53,147 nt of DNA from an uncultured Oscillospiraceae bacterium (GTDB lineage: Bacteria; Bacillota; Clostridia; Oscillospirales; Ruminococcaceae), in the NCBI GenBank assembly GCA_934481355.1, contig CAKSPH010000017.1:1-53147 (forward strand). Direction: 5' to 3'. The notes under the pieces were generated by a model. It was not told the origin of the DNA and did no database searches. It was given only the letters and a program-made list of their open reading frames with translations. Numbering within the stretch: the stretch's first letter is position 1; each line of letters begins with the position of its first letter. This document shows positions 36,664-44,621 of the stretch, one piece after another. The position numbers and the translations under genes are program-made.

Positions 36664-36692
36664 ATTATAACATATTCTTTGCAAAAAATCAA
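36664..36692 (-). promoter_or_regulatory. Promoter of the MCP gene
   Basis: On the minus strand TTGATT (36687-36692), 17-bp spacer, TATAAT (36664-36669). The rest of the gap to 36917 is AT-rich with no gene. Confidence 0.7.
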
Positions 36693-36878
36693 CAATATTT
36701 CAGCTTAAGCCATATGATTTTTGTGCAATTCGTCAGATTGTACTAATTGTCTGAGGTAATATTGTGAAAAAGGATAACGTTTTCTTGTGATTATTTACAC
36801 TTATTTTACACAACATCGCAAAACTGTATAAAAAACGCCGAAAAAAGTTGAATCCCGCCACATAATGCGAAATTTCGT

Positions 36879-36907
36879 TTGACTTAAGCTGTGAAAAGTA
36901 GTAGAAT
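36879..36907 (+). promoter_or_regulatory. Promoter-like sequence antisense to the lipoprotein gene
   Basis: TTGACT, 17-bp spacer, TAGAAT on the plus strand, pointing into the 3' end of the oppositely oriented lipoprotein gene. No plus-strand gene follows before mntP. It could make an antisense RNA or be chance. Confidence 0.3.
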
Positions 36908-36917
36908 TATATCCGGA

Positions 36918-37745
36918 TCAAAGTGGTTCATCGATATCAGGGACGTCGTCGGAGGTCTGCGGCAACGGCTCCTCTGTGAGTGTTACTGCGCTCAGGTCGA
37001 TATCATCATAGGTGATGCTGCTCCAGCCCTTTGCTGAAAACATACTCAGCGTATAACTGTCAACATCGCTCCTCCAGCCGTTCTGATCCGCATCATACAG
37101 ATTGAGCACCACAAGGTCGCCCTGATGAATATAGTATTCGACTCCCATGAGTTCACGCCCGGTCTGCTGTTCGTAGTATTTTTCAGCAAGCTGCGCAAGC
37201 TTTTTCGCAGGGTAAAACGAGAATCCGTCCGGAGATACGTCCCTCAGGTACTCAAGCTCGTCGCTGGTCCCCAGATAGGTCATGTGGATTATAATGTTCC
37301 CGTCCGGGGCCGTTTCCAGTTCGGCAGAATATGGCGTAAGCTCCTCACCGACGTACATGGTCATCTTGTTTCCGTCAACGGAATAGGTGAAATCCACTCC
37401 CTCGGCGTCTGCCATGGGGATAAGCCGCCCGTGTATACCGTCCGGGTCGAATATGTAGAAGTTGCCGGTATCGTCCGTGTAACTGGACGTGTAGACGCCC
37501 GGTCTGAAATAATCGGACGGCTGAATATCAAGCCCGCTCAGCGGGTCGGCAGGGGTAAATTCCTCTGTCGGAGGGAGCTCCTCCAACGTACCCCGGAACT
37601 CCGGCTCTTCGCTTGAGGCAGGTATCAGCACCTGCTCCGTGACCTCGGCAGTTTCCGGAAGTTCCGGCACGGCGTTATCGCCTGCACAGCCGCAGAACAA
37701 AAGCGGCAGGAGAGCGGCAAATGGAAGGAATCTCTTCATTTTCAC
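36918..37745 (-). CDS. Putative lipoprotein of unknown function
   Basis: A 275-residue protein with a lipobox signal (MKRFLPFAALLPLLFCGC; start at 37745 or two codons later). An acidic Pro/Glu-rich stretch (about 25-75) follows. The globular C-terminal region has beta-rich segments such as VYTSSYTDDTGNFYIFDPDGIHGRLIP and DGNKMTMYVGEELTPYSAEL, then a helix with Lys/Gln/Tyr, and an acidic end. I do not recognise a family. The Shine-Dalgarno is weak. It stands alone, divergent from mntP, presumably as a membrane-anchored surface protein. Confidence 0.8.
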   Translation of the reverse strand: MKMKRFLPFAALLPLLFCGCAGDNAVPELPETAEVTEQVLIPASSEEPEFRGTLEELPPTEEFTPADPLSGLDIQPSDYFRPGVYTSSYTDDTGNFYIFDPDGIHGRLIPMADAEGVDFTYSVDGNKMTMYVGEELTPYSAELETAPDGNIIIHMTYLGTSDELEYLRDVSPDGFSFYPAKKLAQLAEKYYEQQTGRELMGVEYYIHQGDLVVLNLYDADQNGWRSDVDSYTLSMFSAKGWSSITYDDIDLSAVTLTEEPLPQTSDDVPDIDEPL

Positions 37746-37858
37746 TCAGCTTTCAGAATATGTGATAAGCCGCACTATGCGGCAGCATAAAATATAGTTT
37801 AGCATATTTCGCCATCAATGTCAATCACAAAAACTGTCATTCTGCGCGTTATTTCCCC

Positions 37859-37909
37859 TTGACCCCGGAGTGTGTGCGCTTGTATAATAATGGTATTACA
37901 TATTATACA
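37859..37909 (+). promoter_or_regulatory. mntP promoter with overlapping palindrome
   Basis: TTGACC (37859-37864), 18-bp spacer, TATAAT (37883-37888). A perfect 9-bp inverted repeat TGTATAATA/TATTATACA (37881-37889, 37901-37909) covers the -10 and start region and could be a metalloregulator operator. The leader of about 30 nt is too short for a manganese (yybP-ykoY) riboswitch. Confidence 0.6.
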
Positions 37910-37920
37910 GGAGGTACGCT

Positions 37921-38484
37921 ATGGGAACAGCCGGGATAATTCTGCTGGCGGCAGGTCTTTCAATGGACGCATTCGCGGTGTCGGTCTGCAAGGGACTGGC
38001 GCTTGGTAAGATACGTCTGCGGCACGCCTGCATTGTCGGAGCTTGGTTCGGAGTATTTCAGGCGGTCATGCCGCTGCTGGGGTATCTCCTCGGAAATGCA
38101 TTCTCGCAGTTTGTCGAAAATATCGACCACTGGATAGCCTGCGGACTTCTGGCGATAATCGGCGGCAACATGATACGCGAGGCGCTGGGCGGAGGGGAAG
38201 ATGAACTTCCGGACGCTTCGCTGGCTCCCCGGAAAATGCTGATGCCTGCGATCGCGACAAGCATTGACGCGCTTGCCGTCGGGGTCACGTTCGCATTTCT
38301 GGATGTGCCTGTACTTCTGGCGGCGGGAATCATCGGCGCCGTGGCGTTCCTGTGCTCGGCTGTCGGCGTAAAGCTCGGCGGAGTTTTCGGCGCAAGGCAC
38401 CGCGCCAGGGCCGAGATCGCAGGAGGAGCCGTGCTGATACTCCTTGGAATTAAAATACTCGCGGAGGGGCTTGGCTGGCTCTGA
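37921..38484 (+). CDS. mntP: Manganese efflux pump MntP
   Basis: A 187-residue protein with six hydrophobic spans and the MntP signatures SMDAFAVSVCKG near the N-terminus and ATSIDALAVGVTFAF in the second half, an internal duplication typical of the family, which carries metal-binding Asp residues. It exports excess Mn2+. GGAGGT lies directly upstream. A repeat fragment begins 4 nt after its stop codon. Confidence 0.93.
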   Translation: MGTAGIILLAAGLSMDAFAVSVCKGLALGKIRLRHACIVGAWFGVFQAVMPLLGYLLGNAFSQFVENIDHWIACGLLAIIGGNMIREALGGGEDELPDASLAPRKMLMPAIATSIDALAVGVTFAFLDVPVLLAAGIIGAVAFLCSAVGVKLGGVFGARHRARAEIAGGAVLILLGIKILAEGLGWL

Positions 38485-38487
38485 CGC

Positions 38488-38542
38488 CTGATATAAAGCA
38501 ATCTCTGGAAATCTGCTTGTGTCCCGGTTTTTAGAGGTTACC
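38488..38542 (+). mobile_element. Fragment (right end) of the GGTAACC-type inverted-repeat element
   Basis: About 55 bp matching the right end of the full copy at 39641-39886, from CTGATATAA through GTGTCCCGG to GGTTTTTAGAGGTTACC. It lies between the mntP stop and the lrgA ribosome-binding site. The left end is missing. Confidence 0.75.
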
Positions 38543-38577
38543 ATAAATCTTGTGTATAGCAAAGGAAGAAAAGAGAA

Positions 38578-38946
38578 ATGAAGTACATAAAACAATTCGG
38601 GATAATCCTGCTGATAACATTTATCGGCGAGATCCTGCACACGCTTCTGCCTATTCCGGTTCCCGCGGGAATATATGGTATAGTGCTGCTTTTCGTGGGG
38701 CTCCAGACCGGAATAGTTCCCCTGGCGGAGGTCAGGGACGCGTCAAAGTTCCTTATACAGATAATGCCGCTGATGTTCATTCCGGCGGCGGTGGGGCTTA
38801 TCGACACATGGGAGATACTGGCGCCGTCATGGATACAGTTCCTGATAGTAACAGTTGTCACTACAGTCGTTGTAATGGCGGTCTCCGGGCTTATTACTCA
38901 GGCGGTCATCAGATCCAGGAAAAGAAAGGCAGGCGACAATAAATGA
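38578..38946 (+). CDS. lrgA: LrgA/CidA family holin-like protein
   Basis: A 122-residue membrane protein with four predicted spans. It matches the LrgA/CidA family in the early IGEILHTLLPIPVPAGIYGIV and LFVGLQTGIVPL, and the following LIQIMPLMFIPAAVGLID. LrgAB homologues modulate autolysis or carry pyruvate and related small molecules. The start has AAAGGAAG upstream. The stop overlaps the lrgB start as ATGA. Confidence 0.93.
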   Translation: MKYIKQFGIILLITFIGEILHTLLPIPVPAGIYGIVLLFVGLQTGIVPLAEVRDASKFLIQIMPLMFIPAAVGLIDTWEILAPSWIQFLIVTVVTTVVVMAVSGLITQAVIRSRKRKAGDNK

Positions 38947-39635
38947 GCGAATTTCTCTCAGAATCAGCATATTTCGGCGTCCTTATCAGCCTTGTCGCTT
39001 ACTGGCTGGGGGCTGTACTAAAAAAGAAGTTCAAGTCTCCGCTCATCAACCCGCTGCTAATCTCGATAATCCTGACGATACCGGTGCTGCTTTTACTTCA
39101 CATCGACTACGCTACCTACTACGAGGGGGCAAAGTTCCTTGCATGGCTGCTGACTCCTGCGACCGTAGCGCTCGCAGTTCCGCTGTATGAGCAGTTCAGT
39201 CTGCTGAAGCACAATGCAGCGGCCGTTGCCGCGGGCATAATCTCAGGTGTTCTGTCGAGCCTCGGCAGTGTGCTGGGGCTTGCGGCGGTCTTCGGATTCT
39301 CGCACGAAGAATATATCACGTTCCTGCCGAAATCCATCACCACCGCGATAGGAATGGGCGTTTCCGAGGAGCTCGGCGGCATTGTTTCCATATCAGCCGG
39401 CGTAATCATTATCACGGGAGTTCTCGGAAATATCCTCGGCGAGCTTGTGCTGAAGCTGTTCCGCATAACAGAGCCAGTTGCAAAGGGAATCGCGCTGGGA
39501 ACCTCCGCCCATGCAATAGGTACCGCAAAGGCCATGGAGCTCGGAGAGGCCGAGGGCGCGATGAGCAGTCTTTCAATAGCCGTTTCCGGGCTTATCACCG
39601 TTGCCGGAGCGGCGCTGTTCGCAAACTTCTATTGA
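38943..39635 (+). CDS. lrgB: LrgB/CidB family membrane protein
   Basis: A 230-residue LrgB protein with multiple membrane spans and the conserved [17 protein letters not shown] and [25 protein letters not shown] segments. It forms a complex with LrgA and is translated from an overlapping ATGA junction. Five bases after its stop comes a full copy of the dispersed inverted-repeat element, which separates the gene from a weak terminator-like hairpin. Confidence 0.94.
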   Translation: MSEFLSESAYFGVLISLVAYWLGAVLKKKFKSPLINPLLISIILTIPVLLLLHIDYATYYEGAKFLAWLLTPATVALAVPLYEQFSLLKHNAAAVAAGIISGVLSSLGSVLGLAAVFGFSHEEYITFLPKSITTAIGMGVSEELGGIVSISAGVIIITGVLGNILGELVLKLFRITEPVAKGIALGTSAHAIGTAKAMELGEAEGAMSSLSIAVSGLITVAGAALFANFY

Positions 39636-39640
39636 TACAA

Positions 39641-39886
39641 GGTAACCTCTAAAAACCTCCTTCACAGCAGATTTCTATGACATATATCATCTGCTTCGTT
39701 GTCAAACCTTGAAATACATACAGTAAACGCATTATCCGCCTGCGGCGGAAAACGCTGCGGTTGATACTAATTCCAGAACCACTTTTCAGTTGTGCATATT
39801 ATGTGTATTTGGAATTAGTATAACGCCTTGCATCTGATATAAGTCATGTACAAAATCTGCTAGTGTCCCGGTTTTTAGAGGTTACC
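39641..39886. mobile_element. Full copy of the GGTAACC-type inverted-repeat element, carrying a nested insertion
   Basis: 246 bp bounded by GGTAACCTCTAAAAACC and its exact inverse. Subterminal AGCAGATTT is also inverted at both ends, giving an imperfect terminal repeat of about 34 bp. Direct repeats ACAA (39637-39640, 39887-39890) flank it. It aligns over most of its length with the reverse complement of 49193-49407, with an extra palindromic insert at 39764-39821. No coding capacity. Confidence 0.85.
39764..39821. mobile_element. Nested 58-bp palindromic element
   Basis: ATACTAATTCCA and TGGAATTAGTAT are perfect 12-bp terminal inverted repeats. The sequence is absent from the otherwise similar copy at 49193-49407, so it probably inserted into this copy. 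Confidence 0.65.
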
Positions 39887-39888
39887 AC

Positions 39889-39920
39889 AAAAAGCCGGCT
39901 TCTTCTGACGTCGGTTTTTT
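39889..39920 (+). terminator. Terminator-like hairpin displaced from lrgB
   Basis: AAAGCCG and CGGTTTT pair with one G-T across a 14-nt loop and are followed by TTTT. It is weak, and lies 250 bp from lrgB because the repeat element intervenes. Confidence 0.4.
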
Positions 39921-39970
39921 ATATACGGAAAACGGAGGACGCTTTGTCCTCCGCAATTTTAAAGGTGACC

Positions 39971-40927
39971 TTATTTGAATTTCTGCGTTATATTTATGAT
40001 GAAACCGACAACTATGGCAAGCACAAGGCTGAGCACCAGCGGAAACCACACATTTGCCAGCGGAAGTCCGTTGGCGGCTTCGTTCAGGTTCATTCCGTAG
40101 AAGCTGAACACGATCGTAGGCACCGCAATGATTATCGTGAGCGTTGTCATGCGCTTCATGACGATGTTCAGGTTGTTCGAGATTATGCTCGCAAAAGTAT
40201 CCATTGTGGTCGAAAGAATGTTCGAATAGATATTAGTCATCTCGATTGCCTGACGCACCTCGATAAGCACATCGTCAAGCAGATCCTGGTCTTCCTCATA
40301 GAGCTTTATGAAACGCCCGCGCATGAGCTTCTCAAGCACTGCTTCGTTCGCTTTAAGCGAGGTCGAGAAGAATACGAGTGATTTCTCCAGCCCGAGAAGC
40401 TGAATAAGCCCTTTGTTGTGCATGGACTTGTGAAGAGTGCCCTCAACATATGTCTGTATCTTGTCGATCTGTTTCAGGTATTGCAGATATCTTGCGGCTA
40501 TGCGGAGAAGTATCGTGAACACGAACCGTGTTTTCAGATTCGTCTGGATCCCCTTGACAACGCCTTTCGCGATGTCCTCCACAACGGAGTTCTCCTTTGC
40601 GCTTACCGTTACGACATTCTTGTCCGTGATGATTATAGACATAGGCGTTGTGGAATACAGCAGCGTGCGGTCCGGATTGTTGTCCGTTTCTGCAACCGGG
40701 TAGTCCACAACTATCAGGGTAACGCCGTCGTCGCTTTCGATTCGCGAAGGCTCCTCTTCATCCAGTGCAGCGCGGACGTAATCCCTGTCGATACCGAGAT
40801 CGTCCTCAAGGTCGGATATCTCGGTTTCGGTAGGATTTATTACGGATATCCAGCAGCCGGGCTCGGCTTTTTCTATCTCGCACAGATGTGTTTCAATGTT
40901 TCTGTAATATTTGACCAAATTCAGCAC
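39971..40927 (-). CDS. corA: CorA-family divalent cation transporter
   Basis: A 318-residue CorA-like protein: a cytoplasmic alpha/beta domain, a long helical stalk and two C-terminal spans (TIIIAVPTIVFSFYG, VWFPLVLSLVLAIVVGFII) joined by the loop with the defining YGMN motif. It carries Mg2+ or a related cation. The start is GTG at 40927, but its AAGGGA lies very close; a TTG at 40918 is an alternative with better spacing. A 27-codon frame with a strong Shine-Dalgarno overlaps the start. Confidence 0.92.
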   Translation of the reverse strand: MLNLVKYYRNIETHLCEIEKAEPGCWISVINPTETEISDLEDDLGIDRDYVRAALDEEEPSRIESDDGVTLIVVDYPVAETDNNPDRTLLYSTTPMSIIITDKNVVTVSAKENSVVEDIAKGVVKGIQTNLKTRFVFTILLRIAARYLQYLKQIDKIQTYVEGTLHKSMHNKGLIQLLGLEKSLVFFSTSLKANEAVLEKLMRGRFIKLYEEDQDLLDDVLIEVRQAIEMTNIYSNILSTTMDTFASIISNNLNIVMKRMTTLTIIIAVPTIVFSFYGMNLNEAANGLPLANVWFPLVLSLVLAIVVGFIINITQKFK

Positions 40928-40976
40928 TCCCTTTTCCGCAGCATGGACGGACGCATTCAGCGCAGGAAGCTGCCAT
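40893..40976 (-). CDS. Possible 27-residue cysteine-rich leader peptide of corA
   Basis: ATG at 40976 follows GGAGGTG after 4 nt, the strongest ribosome-binding site upstream of corA. It encodes MAASCAECVRPCCGKG and a short tail, with four cysteines in nine residues, and ends inside corA in another frame, so it overlaps the corA start. Translation could couple to or occlude corA. Too short for certainty. Confidence 0.4.
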   Translation of the reverse strand: MAASCAECVRPCCGKGSAEFGQILQKH

Positions 40977-41075
40977 GGCGCACCTCCTGCTGACGTGTTC
41001 TGTGTTTACAACTTCGACATAAGCCAGGGTCTGCGCTCATAATTTCACCGCCTTCAAATACTCATAACTAGTTTC

Positions 41076-41104
41076 ATTTTATCACATTTTGTCTTAAAAT
41101 ACAA
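41076..41104 (-). promoter_or_regulatory. Probable corA promoter
   Basis: On the minus strand TTGTAT (41099-41104), 17-bp spacer, TAAAAT (41076-41081), giving a leader of about 140 nt that contains the short leader frame. I see no M-box riboswitch in it. Confidence 0.5.
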
Positions 41105-41207
41105 TATGTTTTCCGTAAAAAAACTTGTGAACCGTATAAAAAAAATGAGGTTTCGTCATTTTACTGCATTGATTTATTGTCATAATAATATTTAGTGACC
41201 ATATGAC

Positions 41208-41236
41208 TTGACAAAACTGTTCAAAGATGATACAAT
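41208..41236 (+). promoter_or_regulatory. Promoter of the GGDEF/EAL gene
   Basis: TTGACA (41208-41213), 17-bp spacer, TACAAT (41231-41236); AAGGAAGGAG lies before the ATG at 41302. Confidence 0.78.
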
Positions 41237-41301
41237 ACATTATGGTAAATTAGCTAAATATATAATTAAAAATCAGATACGAATAAGGAAGGAGCACTCT
41301 G

Positions 41302-42984
41302 ATGGGATTCGACAGCAGAAAATATATTGAACTGACTAATGAATTCATTAGGAAGAGTGAGAAATTAAAGGAATTCCGCGCTCCGGAATTTCTTGAACTG
41401 CTGGAACCGCTGTGCAGATTCCTGCATATAGGCAGACTGGAAGCTTCGGTCAGGAGCTCAGAAGGTCTGCTGAGGAAAATAGTCAATGTTCCTTACGTTT
41501 ATTTCGACAGCGGCAATTATGACGAAAACCGTGTTTTATCCGGTGAGATAGATTTTTCCGCCTCCACTGAAGGCTCAGCATTTTACTCAGTTTTTGCCGA
41601 AAAAGGCGCGGACTGGCTCCCCGAGGAAATAGAACAGATAAACGTTCTGAAAAATCTCATATTCCTAATGAACGACAGGAATTACGCACTGAAGCTCGTG
41701 CAGGAAATGACCATACAGGATATATCCCTCGGAATTTATTCGCTGCCGTTCTTTCTTTCGACCGTACGCTCAGTCATTGAGAAAAACGAACAGGGAAATT
41801 TCGGAGTAGTATATTTTAATCTGCGCAGGTTCTCAGCAATAAACGAGCATATCGGCAGAGAGATGGCCGACATGGCGCTCCGCCGATACATACAGGGGCT
41901 TCAGGAACATCTCCGGTATGAGGAATGCATTTGCAGGCTGGGCGGAGATAATTTTGTGATGCTGTTCAGAAAGGACAATCTTCCGTTCATACAGAATTAC
42001 CTTTCCGGAGCGTCCGTCATCTACGACAACAGCGATGATAAGGTCAACGTTTCCACCACCGCCGGCTGCTATCTTATCCCGTCAGGGAGCACCGACACGG
42101 AAACCGATATCATGGACAAGGTCAGCACGGCAATACAGCTTGCAAAAACGGTTTACAAGCGCGACTTCCTGTTTTATGACGATCATATCATGCAGCAGCA
42201 GGAGCGCATAAAAAAAATAGAAGAGATTTTTCCGCAGGCGATCAAGCACGAAGAATTTCAGGTCTACTACCAGCCCAAAACGCAGCTCAAAAGCAACAGG
42301 CTCGCCGGAGCCGAAGCTCTCTGCCGCTGGTACAGGGACGGTAAGATAGTTCCTCCCGGAGATTTTATCCCTGTGCTGGAGGGCAGCAAGGCGATATGTA
42401 CGCTCGATTTCTATATGCTGGATCATGTGTGCGCCGATATCCGGAGATGGCTGGACGAGGGACGCGAGGTAGTAAAGGTCTCAGTGAATCTGTCAAGGCT
42501 CCATCTGGGAGATCAGGAACTGCTCGACAACATTCTCGAAATAGTTGACCGCCATAACGTGCCCCACAAGTATATCGAGATAGAGCTCACGGAAACAACC
42601 ACCGACGTTGATTACGCAGAGCTGAAAAAAATAGTAAACGGTCTGCGCGATCAAGGAATAAGCACCTCCGTTGACGATTTTGGAATCGGTTATTCCTCGC
42701 TGAACCTTATCAGGGAAATGCCGTGGAATGTTCTGAAAATAGACAAGAGCTTCCTGCCAGACATGGAAGAAAACCATGACCCGACCAAGGTCAAAATGCT
42801 TCGTCATATCATCACAATGTCGCAGGATCTGGGACTCGAGTGCCTCGTTGAAGGCGTGGAAACAAAGGCTCAGGTGAAACTTCTGCTTGAGTGCAAATGC
42901 TATCTGGCTCAGGGTTATTATTTTGACAAGCCGCTTCCAGTGGCTGAATTTGAAAAAAGACTGGATTATCAGCACGCCTGCTGA
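41302..42984 (+). CDS. GGDEF-EAL domain protein, probable c-di-GMP phosphodiesterase
   Basis: 560 residues: an N-terminal region of about 145 residues of unknown fold, a GGDEF domain (about 150-300) whose signature reads GGDNF, so cyclase activity is unlikely, and a complete EAL domain (about 310-555). EAL motifs present are AEALCRW, VNLSR, IELTETT, DDFGIGYSS, KIDKSFL and VEGVET. The catalytic Glu and the DDFG loop are retained, so hydrolysis of c-di-GMP is expected, perhaps tuned by GTP binding to the degenerate GGDEF. It has its own promoter and terminator. Confidence 0.93.
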   Translation: MGFDSRKYIELTNEFIRKSEKLKEFRAPEFLELLEPLCRFLHIGRLEASVRSSEGLLRKIVNVPYVYFDSGNYDENRVLSGEIDFSASTEGSAFYSVFAEKGADWLPEEIEQINVLKNLIFLMNDRNYALKLVQEMTIQDISLGIYSLPFFLSTVRSVIEKNEQGNFGVVYFNLRRFSAINEHIGREMADMALRRYIQGLQEHLRYEECICRLGGDNFVMLFRKDNLPFIQNYLSGASVIYDNSDDKVNVSTTAGCYLIPSGSTDTETDIMDKVSTAIQLAKTVYKRDFLFYDDHIMQQQERIKKIEEIFPQAIKHEEFQVYYQPKTQLKSNRLAGAEALCRWYRDGKIVPPGDFIPVLEGSKAICTLDFYMLDHVCADIRRWLDEGREVVKVSVNLSRLHLGDQELLDNILEIVDRHNVPHKYIEIELTETTTDVDYAELKKIVNGLRDQGISTSVDDFGIGYSSLNLIREMPWNVLKIDKSFLPDMEENHDPTKVKMLRHIITMSQDLGLECLVEGVETKAQVKLLLECKCYLAQGYYFDKPLPVAEFEKRLDYQHAC

Positions 42985-43023
42985 ATCAGACAAAAGCAGG
43001 CGCTGTAAAAAAGCAACAAAAGA

Positions 43024-43063
43024 AAAGGCTGCATCCCGAAAAAGAAAGGATGCAGCCTTTTTT
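43024..43063 (+). terminator. Terminator of the GGDEF/EAL gene
   Basis: AAAGGCTGCATCC and GGATGCAGCCTTT form a perfect 13-bp stem with an 11-nt loop and a T6 tail. Confidence 0.93.
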
Positions 43064-43105
43064 GTGGTATAATGTAATTGTGAGAAAACAAGACCCGCAA
43101 AATCA

Positions 43106-43128
43106 TTCAGCTGGAATTACCAGCTGAA
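43106..43128. repeat. Small palindrome before the repeat fragment
   Basis: TTCAGCTGG and CCAGCTGAA, 9-bp perfect arms with a 5-nt centre, between the terminator and the inverted-repeat element fragment. Role unknown. Confidence 0.5.
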
Positions 43129-43137
43129 ATTTCAGAC

Positions 43138-43240
43138 GCAGGCGGATAATGCGTTTACTTGATGTTCAAGGTTTGACAACGAAGCAGATGATATGGTATG
43201 TCATAGAAATCTGCCGTGAAGGAGGTTTTTATAGGTTACC
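43138..43240. mobile_element. Truncated copy of the GGTAACC-type inverted-repeat element
   Basis: About 100 bp matching the right-hand part of 49193-49407, from GGCGGATAATGCGTTTAC through TCATAGAAATCTGCCGTG to TTTTTATAGGTTACC. The left end is missing and one terminal-repeat base has changed. It ends 9 nt before the mscS stop. Confidence 0.8.
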
Positions 43241-43249
43241 TTTATATCG

Positions 43250-44176
43250 TCAATTCTTGACAACATGCACATCAATCTGGTCGTAAGGAATAGATATACC
43301 AGCCGAAATGAACGCCGCGCGGATGTCCTCAGTGACAGCAAAGAACACATCCCAGTAATCCGCAGCCTTGCACCACGGACGAACTGCGATAACAATAGCG
43401 CTCGCTCCGTGTTCCAGCATTCTGATGGTGGGAGCCGGATTGCTGAGCACCTTTTCGTTGCGCTTCAGCACTTCGGTTATCACCTGCTGAGCCTTTGAGA
43501 AATCATCATCATAGCTGATGGAGAATTTCATGTCAACGCGGCGTATATCGTTTCCGTTGTTGTTGGTGACTACCGCGCCGGAAACCTGACCATTCGGGAT
43601 AAATATAGCCTGATTGGAGTCGGAATCCAGCCTTGTGTACAGAATGGTTATCTGCCTTACGGTTCCGCTGACGCCGGAAACTGCTATGTAATCGCCTATC
43701 TTGAACGGCTTGTTTATCATGAGCATGATTCCGCCGGCAACGTTGGAAAGGCTGTTCTGGAGTGCCAGACCTATTGCAACGCCGGCAGTGCCGATAACGG
43801 TAACGATCGAGGTTGCCGGGATTCCCAGCATTGAGAGAACTACGGTTATCAGCAGAACATAAAGTACTATCTTGCAGCACTGCTTGACAAAATTCGTAAC
43901 CGTGAGGTCGAGCCGCGAACGGTCAAGCCCCTTGCCAAGCACCTTGAGAGCCAGTTTGCATACGATAAGTCCTATTACAAGCACGATAACTGCAAGAATA
44001 ATAGTCGGTACCGCATGGACTATGCTGTTCCAGAGGTTCTGGAAGAACTCGCCCATTTTCGAGACGGTTTCTTCAGGGTGATCCACGAGGTCCTGAACCG
44101 CTTCATTCAGGGTGTTCTCATGAGTTGAGACCTCCGCAGTCGAGGCGGCTGTCGCTATTAAATTCAGGACGATCAC
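43250..44176 (-). CDS. mscS: MscS-family mechanosensitive channel
   Basis: A 308-residue small-conductance mechanosensitive channel. Three N-proximal spans lead to the pore helix TAGVAIGLALQNSLSNVAGGIMLM, with FKIGDYIAVSGVSGTVRQITILYT and IFIPNGQVSG of the beta domain and an alpha-beta C-terminus. It releases solutes on hypo-osmotic shock. The GTG start overlaps the stop of the ACT-domain gene (GTGA), making it the last gene of the asd-dapA-dapB-ACT unit and probably subject to the same lysine riboswitch. Confidence 0.93.
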   Translation of the reverse strand: MIVLNLIATAASTAEVSTHENTLNEAVQDLVDHPEETVSKMGEFFQNLWNSIVHAVPTIILAVIVLVIGLIVCKLALKVLGKGLDRSRLDLTVTNFVKQCCKIVLYVLLITVVLSMLGIPATSIVTVIGTAGVAIGLALQNSLSNVAGGIMLMINKPFKIGDYIAVSGVSGTVRQITILYTRLDSDSNQAIFIPNGQVSGAVVTNNNGNDIRRVDMKFSISYDDDFSKAQQVITEVLKRNEKVLSNPAPTIRMLEHGASAIVIAVRPWCKAADYWDVFFAVTEDIRAAFISAGISIPYDQIDVHVVKN

Positions 44177-44619
44177 TTGAACAGATCCCTCAGACCCGCT
44201 TCAGCCGCCTCGCCGTCGCTCTCGCGGATAAGCACGGAAATTTCGTCAACGCCCGTGGTGATGAGGAGTATCATTGCGTCTATCTTGTTGAGCAGATTGA
44301 ATACCTTTGCGGCGAAGCCCGCCTGAGCTTCCATCTCGCCGGTCTTGATAACTATCTTGCGGTTGCCGCTGTTTATCATCGGGGTGATGTCGTGCTTGTC
44401 CTTCAGCGTCTTTACTACGCTCAGGAGCTTCGGCATATCGTCGTCGTCCAGCGTGAACCCGAAGCCGAAACGCTCGGAGGTGGGCGCTGTCATGGAAATC
44501 ATGTCGATGTTGATTCCCGCCTCGGCGACAGCGGTCAGGGTGTCCTCCATGATGGTCTTGTAGAGCGGTACGTTGTTGAAGGTTACCGCCGATACGTTTT
44601 CTGTTACTGTGATGTTCAT
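44173..44619 (-). CDS. Stand-alone tandem ACT-domain protein, aspartokinase-like
   Basis: A 148-residue protein with two ACT domains (about 5-75 and 80-145), including SAVTFNNVPLY, EAGINIDMISMT and the second-domain VFNLLNKIDAMILLITTGVDEISVLI. These resemble the C-terminal regulatory half of aspartate kinase, but there is no kinase domain and no frame for one upstream. AAGGAGG lies within the dapB end, 2 nt between genes. Placement in the lysine operon suggests amino-acid-binding regulation; the partner is unknown. Confidence 0.88.
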   Translation of the reverse strand: MNITVTENVSAVTFNNVPLYKTIMEDTLTAVAEAGINIDMISMTAPTSERFGFGFTLDDDDMPKLLSVVKTLKDKHDITPMINSGNRKIVIKTGEMEAQAGFAAKVFNLLNKIDAMILLITTGVDEISVLIRESDGEAAEAGLRDLFK

Positions 44620-44621
44620 TG

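Noticed and set aside
40928..41075. Mg2+ (M-box) riboswitch in the corA leader
   Set aside because: The leader is about 140 nt and lacks M-box conserved segments; only the short leader frame stands out.
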